Notes: a model not told the origin generated them from the letters alone. Numbered from the stretch's first letter, positions 1 to 5,455 are shown. The stretch: 7,055 nucleotides of DNA from Dehalococcoidia bacterium (GCA_003484395.1 DNCV01000093.1:1-7055), one strand, 5' to 3'. A program made the numbers and translations.

Positions 1-396
1 TGCGATCGAAGAAAGCAGATACTCCCACAATGGATCTCGCGGGCTGCCGTGAACCAATGTAAAATTGTCTTCGATACGCATATCAGGCAATGTTTGCAAA
101 TAGAGCCTATCTGAATCGGTTAGTTTCGCAGATGTCCAATCAGTTGCCATTGCCGCATCGCGATTAAAATCCATCGTATCGATTTTGCCTGCAGCAGCCA
201 GGTCATGATTGCCTGCAACACAGATGTGATCGAAACCTCGTAAAAGTTCCAGACAGTCATGAGGCTCAGGACCATATCCCACCACATCGCCAAGACACCA
301 TATCTGTTTGAAGCCACCACGATCCTCGATGTCGCAGAGAACAGCCTGAAACGCAGCCAGATTGCTATGAATATCAGCGAGTATTGCGTACTGCAT
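1..396 (-). CDS. Metallophosphoesterase (calcineurin-like), N-terminal half; gene runs off the left edge
   Basis: The minus strand reads open from an ATG at 396-394 to the window edge, giving 132 residues. The metal-binding motifs of the calcineurin-like phosphoesterase superfamily appear in order: DIHSN (Asp8, His10), GDVVGYGPEP (Asp37), GNHD (Asn63, His64) and LVHGSP (His116). The GDxxGYGP form with an early DxHSN matches the bacterial YfcE-like/Metallophos_2 group, proteins of roughly 240 residues, so about the C-terminal half is missing. Members hydrolyse phosphomono- or phosphodiesters using two metal ions (usually Mn, Fe or Ni), normally in the cytoplasm; the substrate cannot be named from this part. 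The SD-like AGGGTG (412-407) lies 10 bases from the ATG. An in-frame TTG at 399-397 is 7 bases from it and is a possible alternative start. An in-frame stop lies just upstream. The gene is divergent from the GGCT-like gene. Confidence 0.9.
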   Translation of the reverse strand, partial: MQYAILADIHSNLAAFQAVLCDIEDRGGFKQIWCLGDVVGYGPEPHDCLELLRGFDHICVAGNHDLAAAGKIDTMDFNRDAAMATDWTSAKLTDSDRLYLQTLPDMRIEDNFTLVHGSPRDPLWEYLLSSIA

Positions 397-473
397 CAAT
401 GCTATTCACCCTGAAAATCATCAATCGATCAATCATAAACAAATGCGACATGATACCAAAACCAGACGAAAAA

Positions 474-501
474 ATTGTAGCATTTACTACACAATCAGCA
501 A
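474..501 (-). promoter_or_regulatory. Predicted sigma70 promoter of the metallophosphoesterase gene
   Basis: Read on the minus strand, TTGCTG (501-496) is followed after 16 bases by TACAAT (479-474). The bases before the -10 make an extended TGCTACAAT. The start point would be near 467, giving a leader of about 70 bases. The -35 box is only 9 bases from the -35-like box of the divergent GGCT-like gene, so the two promoters stand back to back. Confidence 0.5.
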
Positions 502-510
502 AACATCTAT

Positions 511-538
511 TTCAAATTTACCTCTAACATCCTATAAT
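511..538 (+). promoter_or_regulatory. Predicted sigma70 promoter of the GGCT-like gene
   Basis: TTCAAA (511-516) is followed after 16 bases by a perfect TATAAT (533-538). Transcription would begin near 545 and give an 18-base leader holding the AAGAGG ribosome binding site. This placement also argues against the longer reading frame that opens at 443, because that start lies upstream of the promoter. Confidence 0.55.
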
Positions 539-562
539 TATCTCAGTAAAAAGAGGATGAAA

Positions 563-964
563 ATGTATTACTTCGCCTACGATACGAATTTAGATCGCAA
601 ACAGATGATCACCCGATGCCCTGATGCAAGGCCTAAATATTCAGCAATTCTGCCAAACTACAAACTTGTCTTCTCAGGCTGGTCACGGGAATTAAGAAGC
701 AGTGTGGCCACAATTAAACGCCAGAGCAATCAAAAGGTTCTCGGCGGTATCTATGAGGTATCGCCAGCGGACTTGAAGCGGCTGGATAAGTACATGGGAT
801 ACCCGGATATTGTTAATCGCATTAAGGTCTCTGTATGGTCAGGATCAGATACTCCCATTGAGGCGGAGACATACATTCTGATCAATCAGACGCAGGAAAC
901 GCCGCCGTCAAAGGAGTATCTGGCTATCATGCAAAAAGGTCTAAAAGATTGGTTAACAGAATAA
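563..964 (+). CDS. Gamma-glutamylcyclotransferase-like (GGCT/AIG2 fold) protein with degenerate active site
   Basis: The 133-residue product has the GGCT fold layout: N-terminal YFAYDTNL, then RCPDA (18-22), a hydrophobic LVFSGW strand (35-40), SSVATI (46-51), GGIYEV (61-66), LDKYMGYP (74-81) and the C-terminal PSKEYL (115-120). Active members form 5-oxoproline from gamma-glutamyl amines or peptides. They use a YGSN-type loop to hold the substrate and a glutamate in an LDxxEG motif as acid/base. Here the loop is YDTN (6-9) and the glutamate position is Met78, so normal catalysis looks unlikely; a binding role or different chemistry is possible. I chose ATG 563 because AAGAGG (551-556) sits 6 bases before it; ATG 557 would touch that site. 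The frame stays open back to an ATG at 443, but that extra segment resembles nothing in the family. The stop lies 4 bases from the convergent cyclophilin gene's stop. Confidence 0.75.
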   Translation: MYYFAYDTNLDRKQMITRCPDARPKYSAILPNYKLVFSGWSRELRSSVATIKRQSNQKVLGGIYEVSPADLKRLDKYMGYPDIVNRIKVSVWSGSDTPIEAETYILINQTQETPPSKEYLAIMQKGLKDWLTE

Positions 965-968
965 AACC

Positions 969-1604
969 TTAATTGCTCTCTTCGATTGTGATCTTCAAAA
1001 TCTTGTCGCCGGCAAAATTGGGGTTTCTACTCGGATCCCGTGCCGTAATTCTATTGAGAATATCCATCCCTTTTGTTACCTGGCCAAACACCGTATGCTT
1101 GCCATCGAGATGTGGCTGTGGAGCATAACAAATAAAAAACTGGCTGCCATTTGTGTTCGCTCCGGAATTAGCCATCGATAGAGAACCGGTGATATGCTTG
1201 CGTTGACTGAACTCATCTTCAAACTTATATCCGGGACTTCCCATACCCGTCCCTGTGGGATCTCCACCCTGCGCCATAAAGCCGGGAATAACTCTATGAA
1301 ATGTTGTCCCATTGTAATAACTTTCTCGGGAAAGGAATACAAAATTATTTACCGTTTTGGGAGCATCTTTAGCGAATAATTCGATGACAATAGCTCCTTT
1401 TTCAGTCTCCATTGTCGCTGTATACTTTTTATTTGTATCAATCTGCATGGCGGGCGGGGCGGAATACTGCTTTGATGTCGGTGGCTGAGAACTCGTTGAA
1501 GTCGTTGTTGCGGGATCCTCCGACGCTGAAGAACATCCCAGCAGCAAAATGCCGGCCGTAGAAAGAAATGTCAATGTGATAAATTTGGATATAGATCGCA
1601 ACAC
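969..1604 (-). CDS. Cyclophilin-type peptidyl-prolyl isomerase, predicted lipoprotein
   Basis: The 211-residue protein begins with a short basic region, a hydrophobic stretch and a lipobox LLGC ending at Cys24, so it is probably cleaved by signal peptidase II and lipid-anchored outside the membrane. A Ser/Thr/Pro-rich linker (25-52) follows. The cyclophilin domain spans about 61-209 and shows FHRVIPGFMAQGGDP (Arg104, Gln112), the SMANSGANTNGSQFFI core (143-158) and LDGKHTVFG (166-174). His170 replaces the tryptophan of cyclosporin-sensitive eukaryotic forms, which is usual in bacteria. The enzyme would catalyse cis-trans isomerisation of Xaa-Pro bonds in exported proteins. The start is a GTG at 1604-1602: AGGAGGT (1617-1611) stands 6 bases before it, and the signal peptide then begins correctly. 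It appears to be a single-gene unit with its own promoter, convergent with the GGCT-like gene. Confidence 0.93.
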   Translation of the reverse strand: MLRSISKFITLTFLSTAGILLLGCSSASEDPATTTSTSSQPPTSKQYSAPPAMQIDTNKKYTATMETEKGAIVIELFAKDAPKTVNNFVFLSRESYYNGTTFHRVIPGFMAQGGDPTGTGMGSPGYKFEDEFSQRKHITGSLSMANSGANTNGSQFFICYAPQPHLDGKHTVFGQVTKGMDILNRITARDPSRNPNFAGDKILKITIEESN

Positions 1605-1636
1605 GAATTAACCTCCTGAATAGTTGACGTCGCTAT

Positions 1637-1665
1637 ATTGTAAGTCTGATCACTCAAAGAATCAA
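1637..1665 (-). promoter_or_regulatory. Predicted sigma70 promoter of the cyclophilin gene
   Basis: On the minus strand, TTGATT (1665-1660) is followed after exactly 17 bases by TACAAT (1642-1637). The predicted start point near 1630 gives a leader of about 26 bases that contains the strong AGGAGGT site. This is one of the best-looking promoters in the window. Confidence 0.6.
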
Positions 1666-1708
1666 ACCCTGGTATCTTCGGTATAAAAGAAGCAGTTTTT
1701 CAATGAAA

Positions 1709-2341
1709 CTATTTATTTGTATTACGTTCTACACTGATTAATAGCTTGCAAATCTCAGCAAAGGCGAGAAGCCCGAATCCATAGCCCAGCGAGATCACCA
1801 ATCCAGTGATAAGCTTGATAATCACAGCAATAATTCCAGCACCGTCAACGATCAATAATTTGGATTGCACATCAGTACCGATATCAGACAGTGCAAAGAT
1901 AACCGTACCGATACAACCACCGATAATGACCACCCAACCAATGATCTGGAGAATAGCGGTCGCTACAAGCAACATGCCGCGTCTATTATATTGAAGAGGC
2001 TTTGCTTGAGACGCTCTCTCCTGGGGCTTCGACAACGGTGGTGACGCAGTGGCATCAGAGATGACACCGACCGTGGACTGTGGGGCAGCAGTCTGCTGCG
2101 GAGGTTGGGGTTGAGGCTGTGGTTGCATCTGGGCGCTCAATTGCTGACTTTCGCCTGAGAGAATAGCGCCACAAACACCGCAAAATTGCTGCCCCTGCTT
2201 TACAGGAGATGCGCATGTCGGACAAACCGATGCTTGTTGTGAGGTAGTAATAAAAGACAGCTTCGTTCCGCAGTCACCACAGAATGTCTGACCTGATGTG
2301 ATAGAACTACCACAGACGGGACAATGCATGTTTTGCTGCAT
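1709..2341 (-). CDS. Double zinc-ribbon membrane protein of unknown function
   Basis: The 210-residue protein has no function that I recognise. Two tandem treble-clef-like zinc ribbons open it: CPVC/CGDC (Cys7, 10, 21, 24) and CPTC/CGVC (Cys40, 43, 54, 57), each with 10 residues between the CxxC knuckles. A Gln/Pro-rich linker (about 66-118) includes an alternating QPQPQPQP run. Two hydrophobic segments follow, about 123-151 and 164-202; the second is long and may bend or contain a re-entrant part. The likely topology places the ribbons and the short C-terminus (ERNTNK) in the cytoplasm. Similar zinc-ribbon/linker/membrane designs are common in bacteria and are thought to act as sensors, scaffolds or binding modules. 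The ATG start has TAGGAGA just upstream (2351-2345); Met5 is an alternative. The gene is divergent from thiL. Confidence 0.85.
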   Translation of the reverse strand: MQQNMHCPVCGSSITSGQTFCGDCGTKLSFITTSQQASVCPTCASPVKQGQQFCGVCGAILSGESQQLSAQMQPQPQPQPPQQTAAPQSTVGVISDATASPPLSKPQERASQAKPLQYNRRGMLLVATAILQIIGWVVIIGGCIGTVIFALSDIGTDVQSKLLIVDGAGIIAVIIKLITGLVISLGYGFGLLAFAEICKLLISVERNTNK

Positions 2342-2372
2342 AATTCTCCTACCTTCTATAGTATTTTAAGAA

Positions 2373-2401
2373 ATTATATACTTGTGACTACCAATCTACA
2401 A
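2373..2401 (-). promoter_or_regulatory. Predicted sigma70 promoter of the zinc-ribbon gene
   Basis: On the minus strand, TTGTAG (2401-2396) is followed after 17 bases by a perfect TATAAT (2378-2373). The start point would be near 2366, leaving a 25-base leader with the TAGGAGA site. The -35 box overlaps one arm of an 8-base inverted repeat shared with the thiL promoter region. Confidence 0.6.
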
Positions 2402-2439
2402 CCTTCATCAATAGGAAATGGAATGTTTAGCTGTAGATT
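2393..2439. repeat. 8-bp inverted repeat between the zinc-ribbon and thiL promoters (possible operator)
   Basis: AATCTACA (2393-2400) and its exact complement TGTAGATT (2432-2439) are separated by 31 bases, about four helical turns between arm centres. The left arm covers most of the zinc-ribbon -35 box; the right arm lies just upstream of the thiL -10. The position suggests a site for a dimeric regulator or for looping. It could also be chance, since only two half-sites are visible. Confidence 0.25.
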
Positions 2440-2441
2440 TA

Positions 2442-2450
2442 TGCTATAAT
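2442..2450 (+). promoter_or_regulatory. Extended -10 promoter of thiL, giving a predicted leaderless mRNA
   Basis: TGCTATAAT is a perfect extended -10, with TATAAT at 2445-2450. No acceptable -35 box is found at 15 to 19 bases upstream, which fits an extended -10 promoter. The expected start point is at 2457-2458, and the thiL ATG is at 2458-2460, so the transcript would begin at or one base before the start codon. Confidence 0.6.
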
Positions 2451-2457
2451 CCAAATC

Positions 2458-3465
2458 ATGCTCGTATCTGAACTCGGAGAATTCGGCATAATTGCCCATA
2501 TAAACGCTCAGATTAAAAGAGAGAATCTGCCGTTGGCTCCGATCTGGGATAATGTGATCATCGCCATAGGCGATGATACTGCTGTTATCCGGAACACGAA
2601 AGAATGGGAACTGGCTACAACTGACTGCCTCGTTCAAAATGTACATTTCAATCTGGAAACCATTACATGGGAAGAACTGGGCTGGAAAGCAATCGCTGTT
2701 AATTTAAGTGACATCGGTGCAATGGGTGGTATACCCCGATATGCATTGATATCATTAACAATTCCTCCGGCTACAACGGTAGCGAATATTACAGAGCTTT
2801 ATAACGGCATGATTACCATTGCCAATGAATTTGGCGTGGCAATTATCGGGGGCAATATCGCTGCCGCCTCTTACTTAGCTATCCATGTTACGCTTCTCGG
2901 GACATCACTCAATAAAAAAGTACTAACTCGAGCAGCGGCAAAACCGGGTGATCTTATTGGACTCACCGGGTATACAGGGATCTCTGCAGCGGGGCTGGCG
3001 ATGTTGAATGGAAAACTCTCGTTTGAGCCAGCAACCATACAAATGCTTCGTCAGGCTCATCTGAAACCGATACCAAGAATAAGAGAAGGGCAATTACTCA
3101 ACAGTCTTGGCATTACTACCGCCATCGATATCAGCGATGGGCTTATCGCGGATTTGACCCATATATGTGAAACAAGTAAAGTAAGCGCTGTCATCAAAGA
3201 AGCAGCATTACCTGTTCATCCTGTTCTAAAAGAAGAATTTACGAAAAGTTGCATGAATTTAATCCTCAGCGGCGGAGAAGATTACGAGTTGTTATTCACA
3301 GCAACATCGGCTCGGATGACCAGAGCATTACAAATGCTGCAAGGCAAAATAACCGTCATAGGCAAGATCACAGATCAACAAGCGAATCCCGTCACAATTG
3401 TAACCCCCGACGGAAAATCGAAACGATTGATACATCCAGGCTGGGATCATTTCAAACCAAAATAA
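2458..3465 (+). CDS. thiL: Thiamine-monophosphate kinase
   Basis: The 335-residue protein is full length for ThiL, which phosphorylates thiamine monophosphate with ATP to give the cofactor thiamine diphosphate. Family signatures occur in order: LGEFGII (6-12), GDDTAV (38-43), TTDCLVQNVHF (54-64), KAIAVNLSDIGAMGG (77-91), a GGNI segment (131-134), KPGD and TG (162-171), DISDGL (224-229) and SGGEDYELLF (271-280). The acidic residues of these motifs bind Mg and ATP in this PurM-like fold. In many relatives the GGNI segment reads GGDT, so Asn133 is a variant. ATG 2458 is the only plausible start: it places LGEF at the usual position and an in-frame TAG lies at 2434. There is no Shine-Dalgarno sequence, in line with the leaderless promoter. 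It is the first gene of the thiL-tsaE-tsaB-ndk cluster; the start of this order is also known from Bacillus (ydiA-ydiB-ydiC). Confidence 0.96.
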   Translation: MLVSELGEFGIIAHINAQIKRENLPLAPIWDNVIIAIGDDTAVIRNTKEWELATTDCLVQNVHFNLETITWEELGWKAIAVNLSDIGAMGGIPRYALISLTIPPATTVANITELYNGMITIANEFGVAIIGGNIAAASYLAIHVTLLGTSLNKKVLTRAAAKPGDLIGLTGYTGISAAGLAMLNGKLSFEPATIQMLRQAHLKPIPRIREGQLLNSLGITTAIDISDGLIADLTHICETSKVSAVIKEAALPVHPVLKEEFTKSCMNLILSGGEDYELLFTATSARMTRALQMLQGKITVIGKITDQQANPVTIVTPDGKSKRLIHPGWDHFKPK

Positions 3466-3467
3466 AT

Positions 3468-3473
3468 GAGGAG
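3468..3473 (+). promoter_or_regulatory. Shine-Dalgarno sequence abutting the tsaE start codon
   Basis: GAGGAG runs directly into the ATG at 3474 with no spacer, where 5 to 9 bases are usual. It lies just after the thiL stop (3463-3465), so ribosomes finishing thiL could be held here and restart by coupling. A nonstandard ATT two codons downstream (3480) would have a 6-base spacer. An out-of-frame ATG at 3466 also sits beside this site. Confidence 0.4.
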
Positions 3474-3941
3474 ATGGCGATTCTACATATTCAATCAAAC
3501 AGCCCGAAGAGGACACAGGAGATTGGGTCTATTATCGGCAAATTGACGAAACCTAATGATCTTATTCTGCTCAGTGGCATATTGGGAAGCGGAAAAACCT
3601 GTCTGACGCAGGGAATTGCCAGGGGGCTTGATATCAATGAATATACGCTGAGTCCTACTTTTGTTCTCGTCAGAGAATATTATGGGAGATTGCAGCTCTA
3701 TCATATTGACCTGTACCGTCTGGATAGCAGTGATGATATGATGAGTATTGGCCTCGATGATTATATTTATGGAAATGGCGTCTGCGTGATAGAATGGGCA
3801 GAGAAAGGAGCGAACATTCTTCCTGCAAGCAATCTGTCAATACAATTTTCATATCTATCACACCATGAACGTGATATACAAATCGAAGCTCATGGTGAAC
3901 GCTATGAGCAACTGCTGAAGACTGCGGCGGAATCGTTATAA
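3474..3941 (+). CDS. tsaE: tRNA t6A37 biosynthesis ATPase TsaE
   Basis: The product is 155 residues, usual for TsaE (YjeE). It is a cytoplasmic P-loop ATPase that works with TsaB and TsaD to add threonylcarbamoyl to A37 of ANN-decoding tRNAs. Seen motifs are T14xEIG, the Walker A loop GILGSGKT (35-42; consensus GDLGAGKT), SPTF (60-63) after the switch region, HIDLYRL (77-83), and IEWAEKG, which carries the family Glu-Trp pair. ATG 3474 is preferred because the protein then aligns with the family from its first strand. The open frame reaches back to 3249, but that part is only a shadow of thiL. The gene starts 8 bases after the thiL stop. Its own stop lies 3 bases before tsaB, so translation of the three genes is probably coupled. 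Confidence 0.95.
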   Translation: MAILHIQSNSPKRTQEIGSIIGKLTKPNDLILLSGILGSGKTCLTQGIARGLDINEYTLSPTFVLVREYYGRLQLYHIDLYRLDSSDDMMSIGLDDYIYGNGVCVIEWAEKGANILPASNLSIQFSYLSHHERDIQIEAHGERYEQLLKTAAESL

Positions 3942-3944
3942 TAT

Positions 3945-4622
3945 ATGGAACTATCGATCGATACCTCAAGCAACGTCGCTGGCATCGCACTTTCCACCGA
4001 TGGGGAAGTAGTTGCCGAACAAATCTGGTATACCACGCAGAATCATTCCTCAGAGCTTATTGTTAACATCGAACAACTGCTTGGACAGCAGTCATGCACG
4101 ATGCAATCATGTAAAGCAATCATGATTGCCACCGGCCCCGGCAGCTTCAACGGGCTTCGGGTCGGCATAAGCGCCGCAAAAGGATTCGCTCTTGCTCTCA
4201 ATATTCCAATAGTCGGAATCAATACTCTTGAAATAGAAGCATATGCTTTTGACTTTTCCGGATTGCCAATCTGCCCGATTCATAATGCAGGCCGCGAAGA
4301 AATTGCCGCCGCACTATATAAAAGAAATGGTGATTGGCTCTGCATCCAGGAGCCCCGCATTACTACAATTGACTCTCTGTGTCTAGAGACAGGTGAGCCT
4401 ACATTATTTTGTGGTGAAATTCCCGAAAATGCGCTGCAAAAACTACAGCAAAAACTTGGCGATCGTGCCATTATTCCAAATGCTGTCCATCGGATACGCC
4501 GTACAAGTTACCTGGCAACGCTTGGCTGGAAGCGATTCAACAAAGGAAGCTATGATGACCCTGTTACATTGCAGCCTTTATATTTACGTCAACCACCAAT
4601 TACTCAACGTAAGGTAAAATAA
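3945..4622 (+). CDS. tsaB: tRNA t6A37 biosynthesis protein TsaB
   Basis: The 225-residue protein is full length for TsaB (YeaZ), the ASKHA-fold scaffold that binds TsaD and TsaE in the t6A complex. It shows the phosphate-loop-like IDTSS (5-9), the NHSSEL segment (33-38), the hallmark ATGPGSFNGLRVGISAAKG (62-80), and a C-terminal PLYLRQPPIT typical of the family. The usual GPGSFTGLR has Asn69 in place of Thr. TsaB lacks catalytic activity itself; its partner TsaD is not in this window and must be elsewhere. No Shine-Dalgarno sequence precedes ATG 3945, which is only 3 bases after the tsaE stop, so it probably relies on ribosomes coming from tsaE. A rimI-like gene often follows tsaB; here ndk follows instead. 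Confidence 0.95.
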   Translation: MELSIDTSSNVAGIALSTDGEVVAEQIWYTTQNHSSELIVNIEQLLGQQSCTMQSCKAIMIATGPGSFNGLRVGISAAKGFALALNIPIVGINTLEIEAYAFDFSGLPICPIHNAGREEIAAALYKRNGDWLCIQEPRITTIDSLCLETGEPTLFCGEIPENALQKLQQKLGDRAIIPNAVHRIRRTSYLATLGWKRFNKGSYDDPVTLQPLYLRQPPITQRKVK

Positions 4623-4642
4623 GAACAAATAAGGAGTTACCA

Positions 4643-5095
4643 ATGGAAAGAAGTCTCATTCTGATTAAACCCGATGGCGTACAGCGCGGACTGATAGGAT
4701 CGATCATCTCACGATTTGAACAGAGAGGATTAAAAATCGTCGCAATGAAACTAATACAAATGGATAAGACATTGGCACAAAAACACTACGCAGTTCATCA
4801 GAGTAAACCATTTTTTAATGATCTGGTAAAATTCATAACATCAAGCCCGATTGTTGCTGCCGTATTGGAAGGCAATAGAGCAATAGAAATTATCCGCCAG
4901 ACTATGGGATCAACGGATGCCGCAAAAGCAGCCCCCGGTACCATTCGCGGCGATTTTGGCATCGATCTTCAGCTTAATCTGGTACATGGTTCGGATTCAC
5001 CTGAAAATGCGATAAAAGAGATAGGCATCTTCTTTAAGCCTGAGGAAATCATCGGTTATGAGCGAGCAGTGGATCCCTGGATTACTGGATCGTAA
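4643..5095 (+). CDS. ndk: Nucleoside diphosphate kinase
   Basis: The 150-residue enzyme transfers the terminal phosphate of ATP to other nucleoside diphosphates through a phosphohistidine intermediate. Motifs are SLILIKPDGVQRG (4-16, Lys9 binds phosphate), HYAVHQSKPFF (48-58), GSTDAAKAAPGTIRGDFG (89-106), and the active-site histidine His115 in NLVHGSDS. The normal Asn of the GxTNP segment is Asp92, a common substitution. The C-terminus, YERAVDPWITGS, is complete. A good AAGGAG (4631-4636) stands 6 bases before the ATG. A 20-base gap from tsaB suggests it is the last gene of the thiL operon, with its own strong ribosome site, although a separate promoter cannot be excluded. Its last 14 bases overlap rsfS on the other strand. 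Confidence 0.97.
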   Translation: MERSLILIKPDGVQRGLIGSIISRFEQRGLKIVAMKLIQMDKTLAQKHYAVHQSKPFFNDLVKFITSSPIVAAVLEGNRAIEIIRQTMGSTDAAKAAPGTIRGDFGIDLQLNLVHGSDSPENAIKEIGIFFKPEEIIGYERAVDPWITGS

Positions 5096-5426
5096 CAACC
5101 GGCGCAGCGCTGCCCCATAGCTCATCAAGCTTATAATAACCACGCTGATCCGAAGAGAAGATATGAACTAGTACATCTCCAAAATCAAGGAGTACCCAAC
5201 CTGATTCAGCAGTGCCTTCGCTATGATGAGAGATAACCCCTTCCTCTTTTAATGCTTTCTCTATCTCATCAGCGATGGCACTTATCTGCCTGTCGCTCTC
5301 CGCACTACAAATAACAAAATAATCCGCAAAGGAACATAGCTGCCGAGTATCCAGTAATACAATGTCTCCCGCCTGCTTGTCTGAAGCAGCTTCCACTGCA
5401 CGGCGGCCTATTTTTAACGATTCCAG
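5082..5426 (-). CDS. rsfS: Ribosomal silencing factor RsfS (Iojap/YbeB), predicted CTG start
   Basis: RsfS binds uL14 of the large ribosomal subunit and blocks subunit joining when nutrients are short. The protein shows KQAGDIVLLDTRQL, FADYFVICSAESDRQISAIADEI, the EGTAESGWVLLDFGDVLVHIF core, and YYKLDELWG, all standard for the family. An ATG- or GTG-only caller would start at the GTG 5396-5394, but that removes about ten N-terminal residues that match the family helix (LESLKIGRRAVEAASDKQ). No ATG, GTG or TTG occurs in frame between that GTG and the upstream TAG (5432-5430). The CTG at 5426-5424 has AGGAG (5438-5434) 7 bases before it and gives 114 residues, a normal length. The gene converges with ndk and overlaps it by 14 bases. 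Confidence 0.93.
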   Translation of the reverse strand: MESLKIGRRAVEAASDKQAGDIVLLDTRQLCSFADYFVICSAESDRQISAIADEIEKALKEEGVISHHSEGTAESGWVLLDFGDVLVHIFSSDQRGYYKLDELWGSAAPVVTIQ

Positions 5427-5433
5427 CTTCTAT

Positions 5434-5438
5434 CTCCT
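5434..5438 (-). promoter_or_regulatory. Shine-Dalgarno sequence that decides the rsfS start
   Basis: AGGAG on the minus strand is 7 bases from the CTG at 5426-5424. It would be 37 bases from the GTG at 5396, too far to serve that codon. The GTG itself has no comparable site in front of it. Confidence 0.65.
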
Positions 5439-5455
5439 GCACATTGCTTTTCTTA

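Noticed and set aside
474..495. Imperfect dyad ATTGTAG / CTACACAAT at the metallophosphoesterase promoter
   Set aside because: The arms pair only with a 2-base bulge and coincide with promoter bases; too weak to call an operator.
443..562. Forty-codon upstream extension of the GGCT-like frame
   Set aside because: It lies mostly upstream of the predicted promoter (511-538), has no family similarity, and the AAGAGG site is placed for ATG 563.
591..1601. The 10-mer TAGATCGCAA at 591-600 and 1592-1601 as a repeat
   Set aside because: Only two copies occur, both inside unrelated coding sequences with unlike flanks; chance is enough.
1671..1684. GGTAT-CTTC-GGTAT after the zinc-ribbon gene as a hairpin
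   Set aside because: The two GGTAT copies are direct, not inverted, so they cannot pair.
3249..3473. Upstream extension of the tsaE frame inside thiL
   Set aside because: It is the out-of-frame shadow of the thiL 3' end; TsaE similarity begins at 3474.
3937..3942. Perfect TATAAT just before tsaB
   Set aside because: Transcription from it would start about 4 bases past the first base of the tsaB ATG (near 3949), and it contains the tsaE stop codon, so it is most likely accidental.
5104..5113. Ten-base palindrome GCAGCGCTGC after ndk as a terminator
   Set aside because: It has no loop and no T run on either side, and it lies in the rsfS coding sequence.
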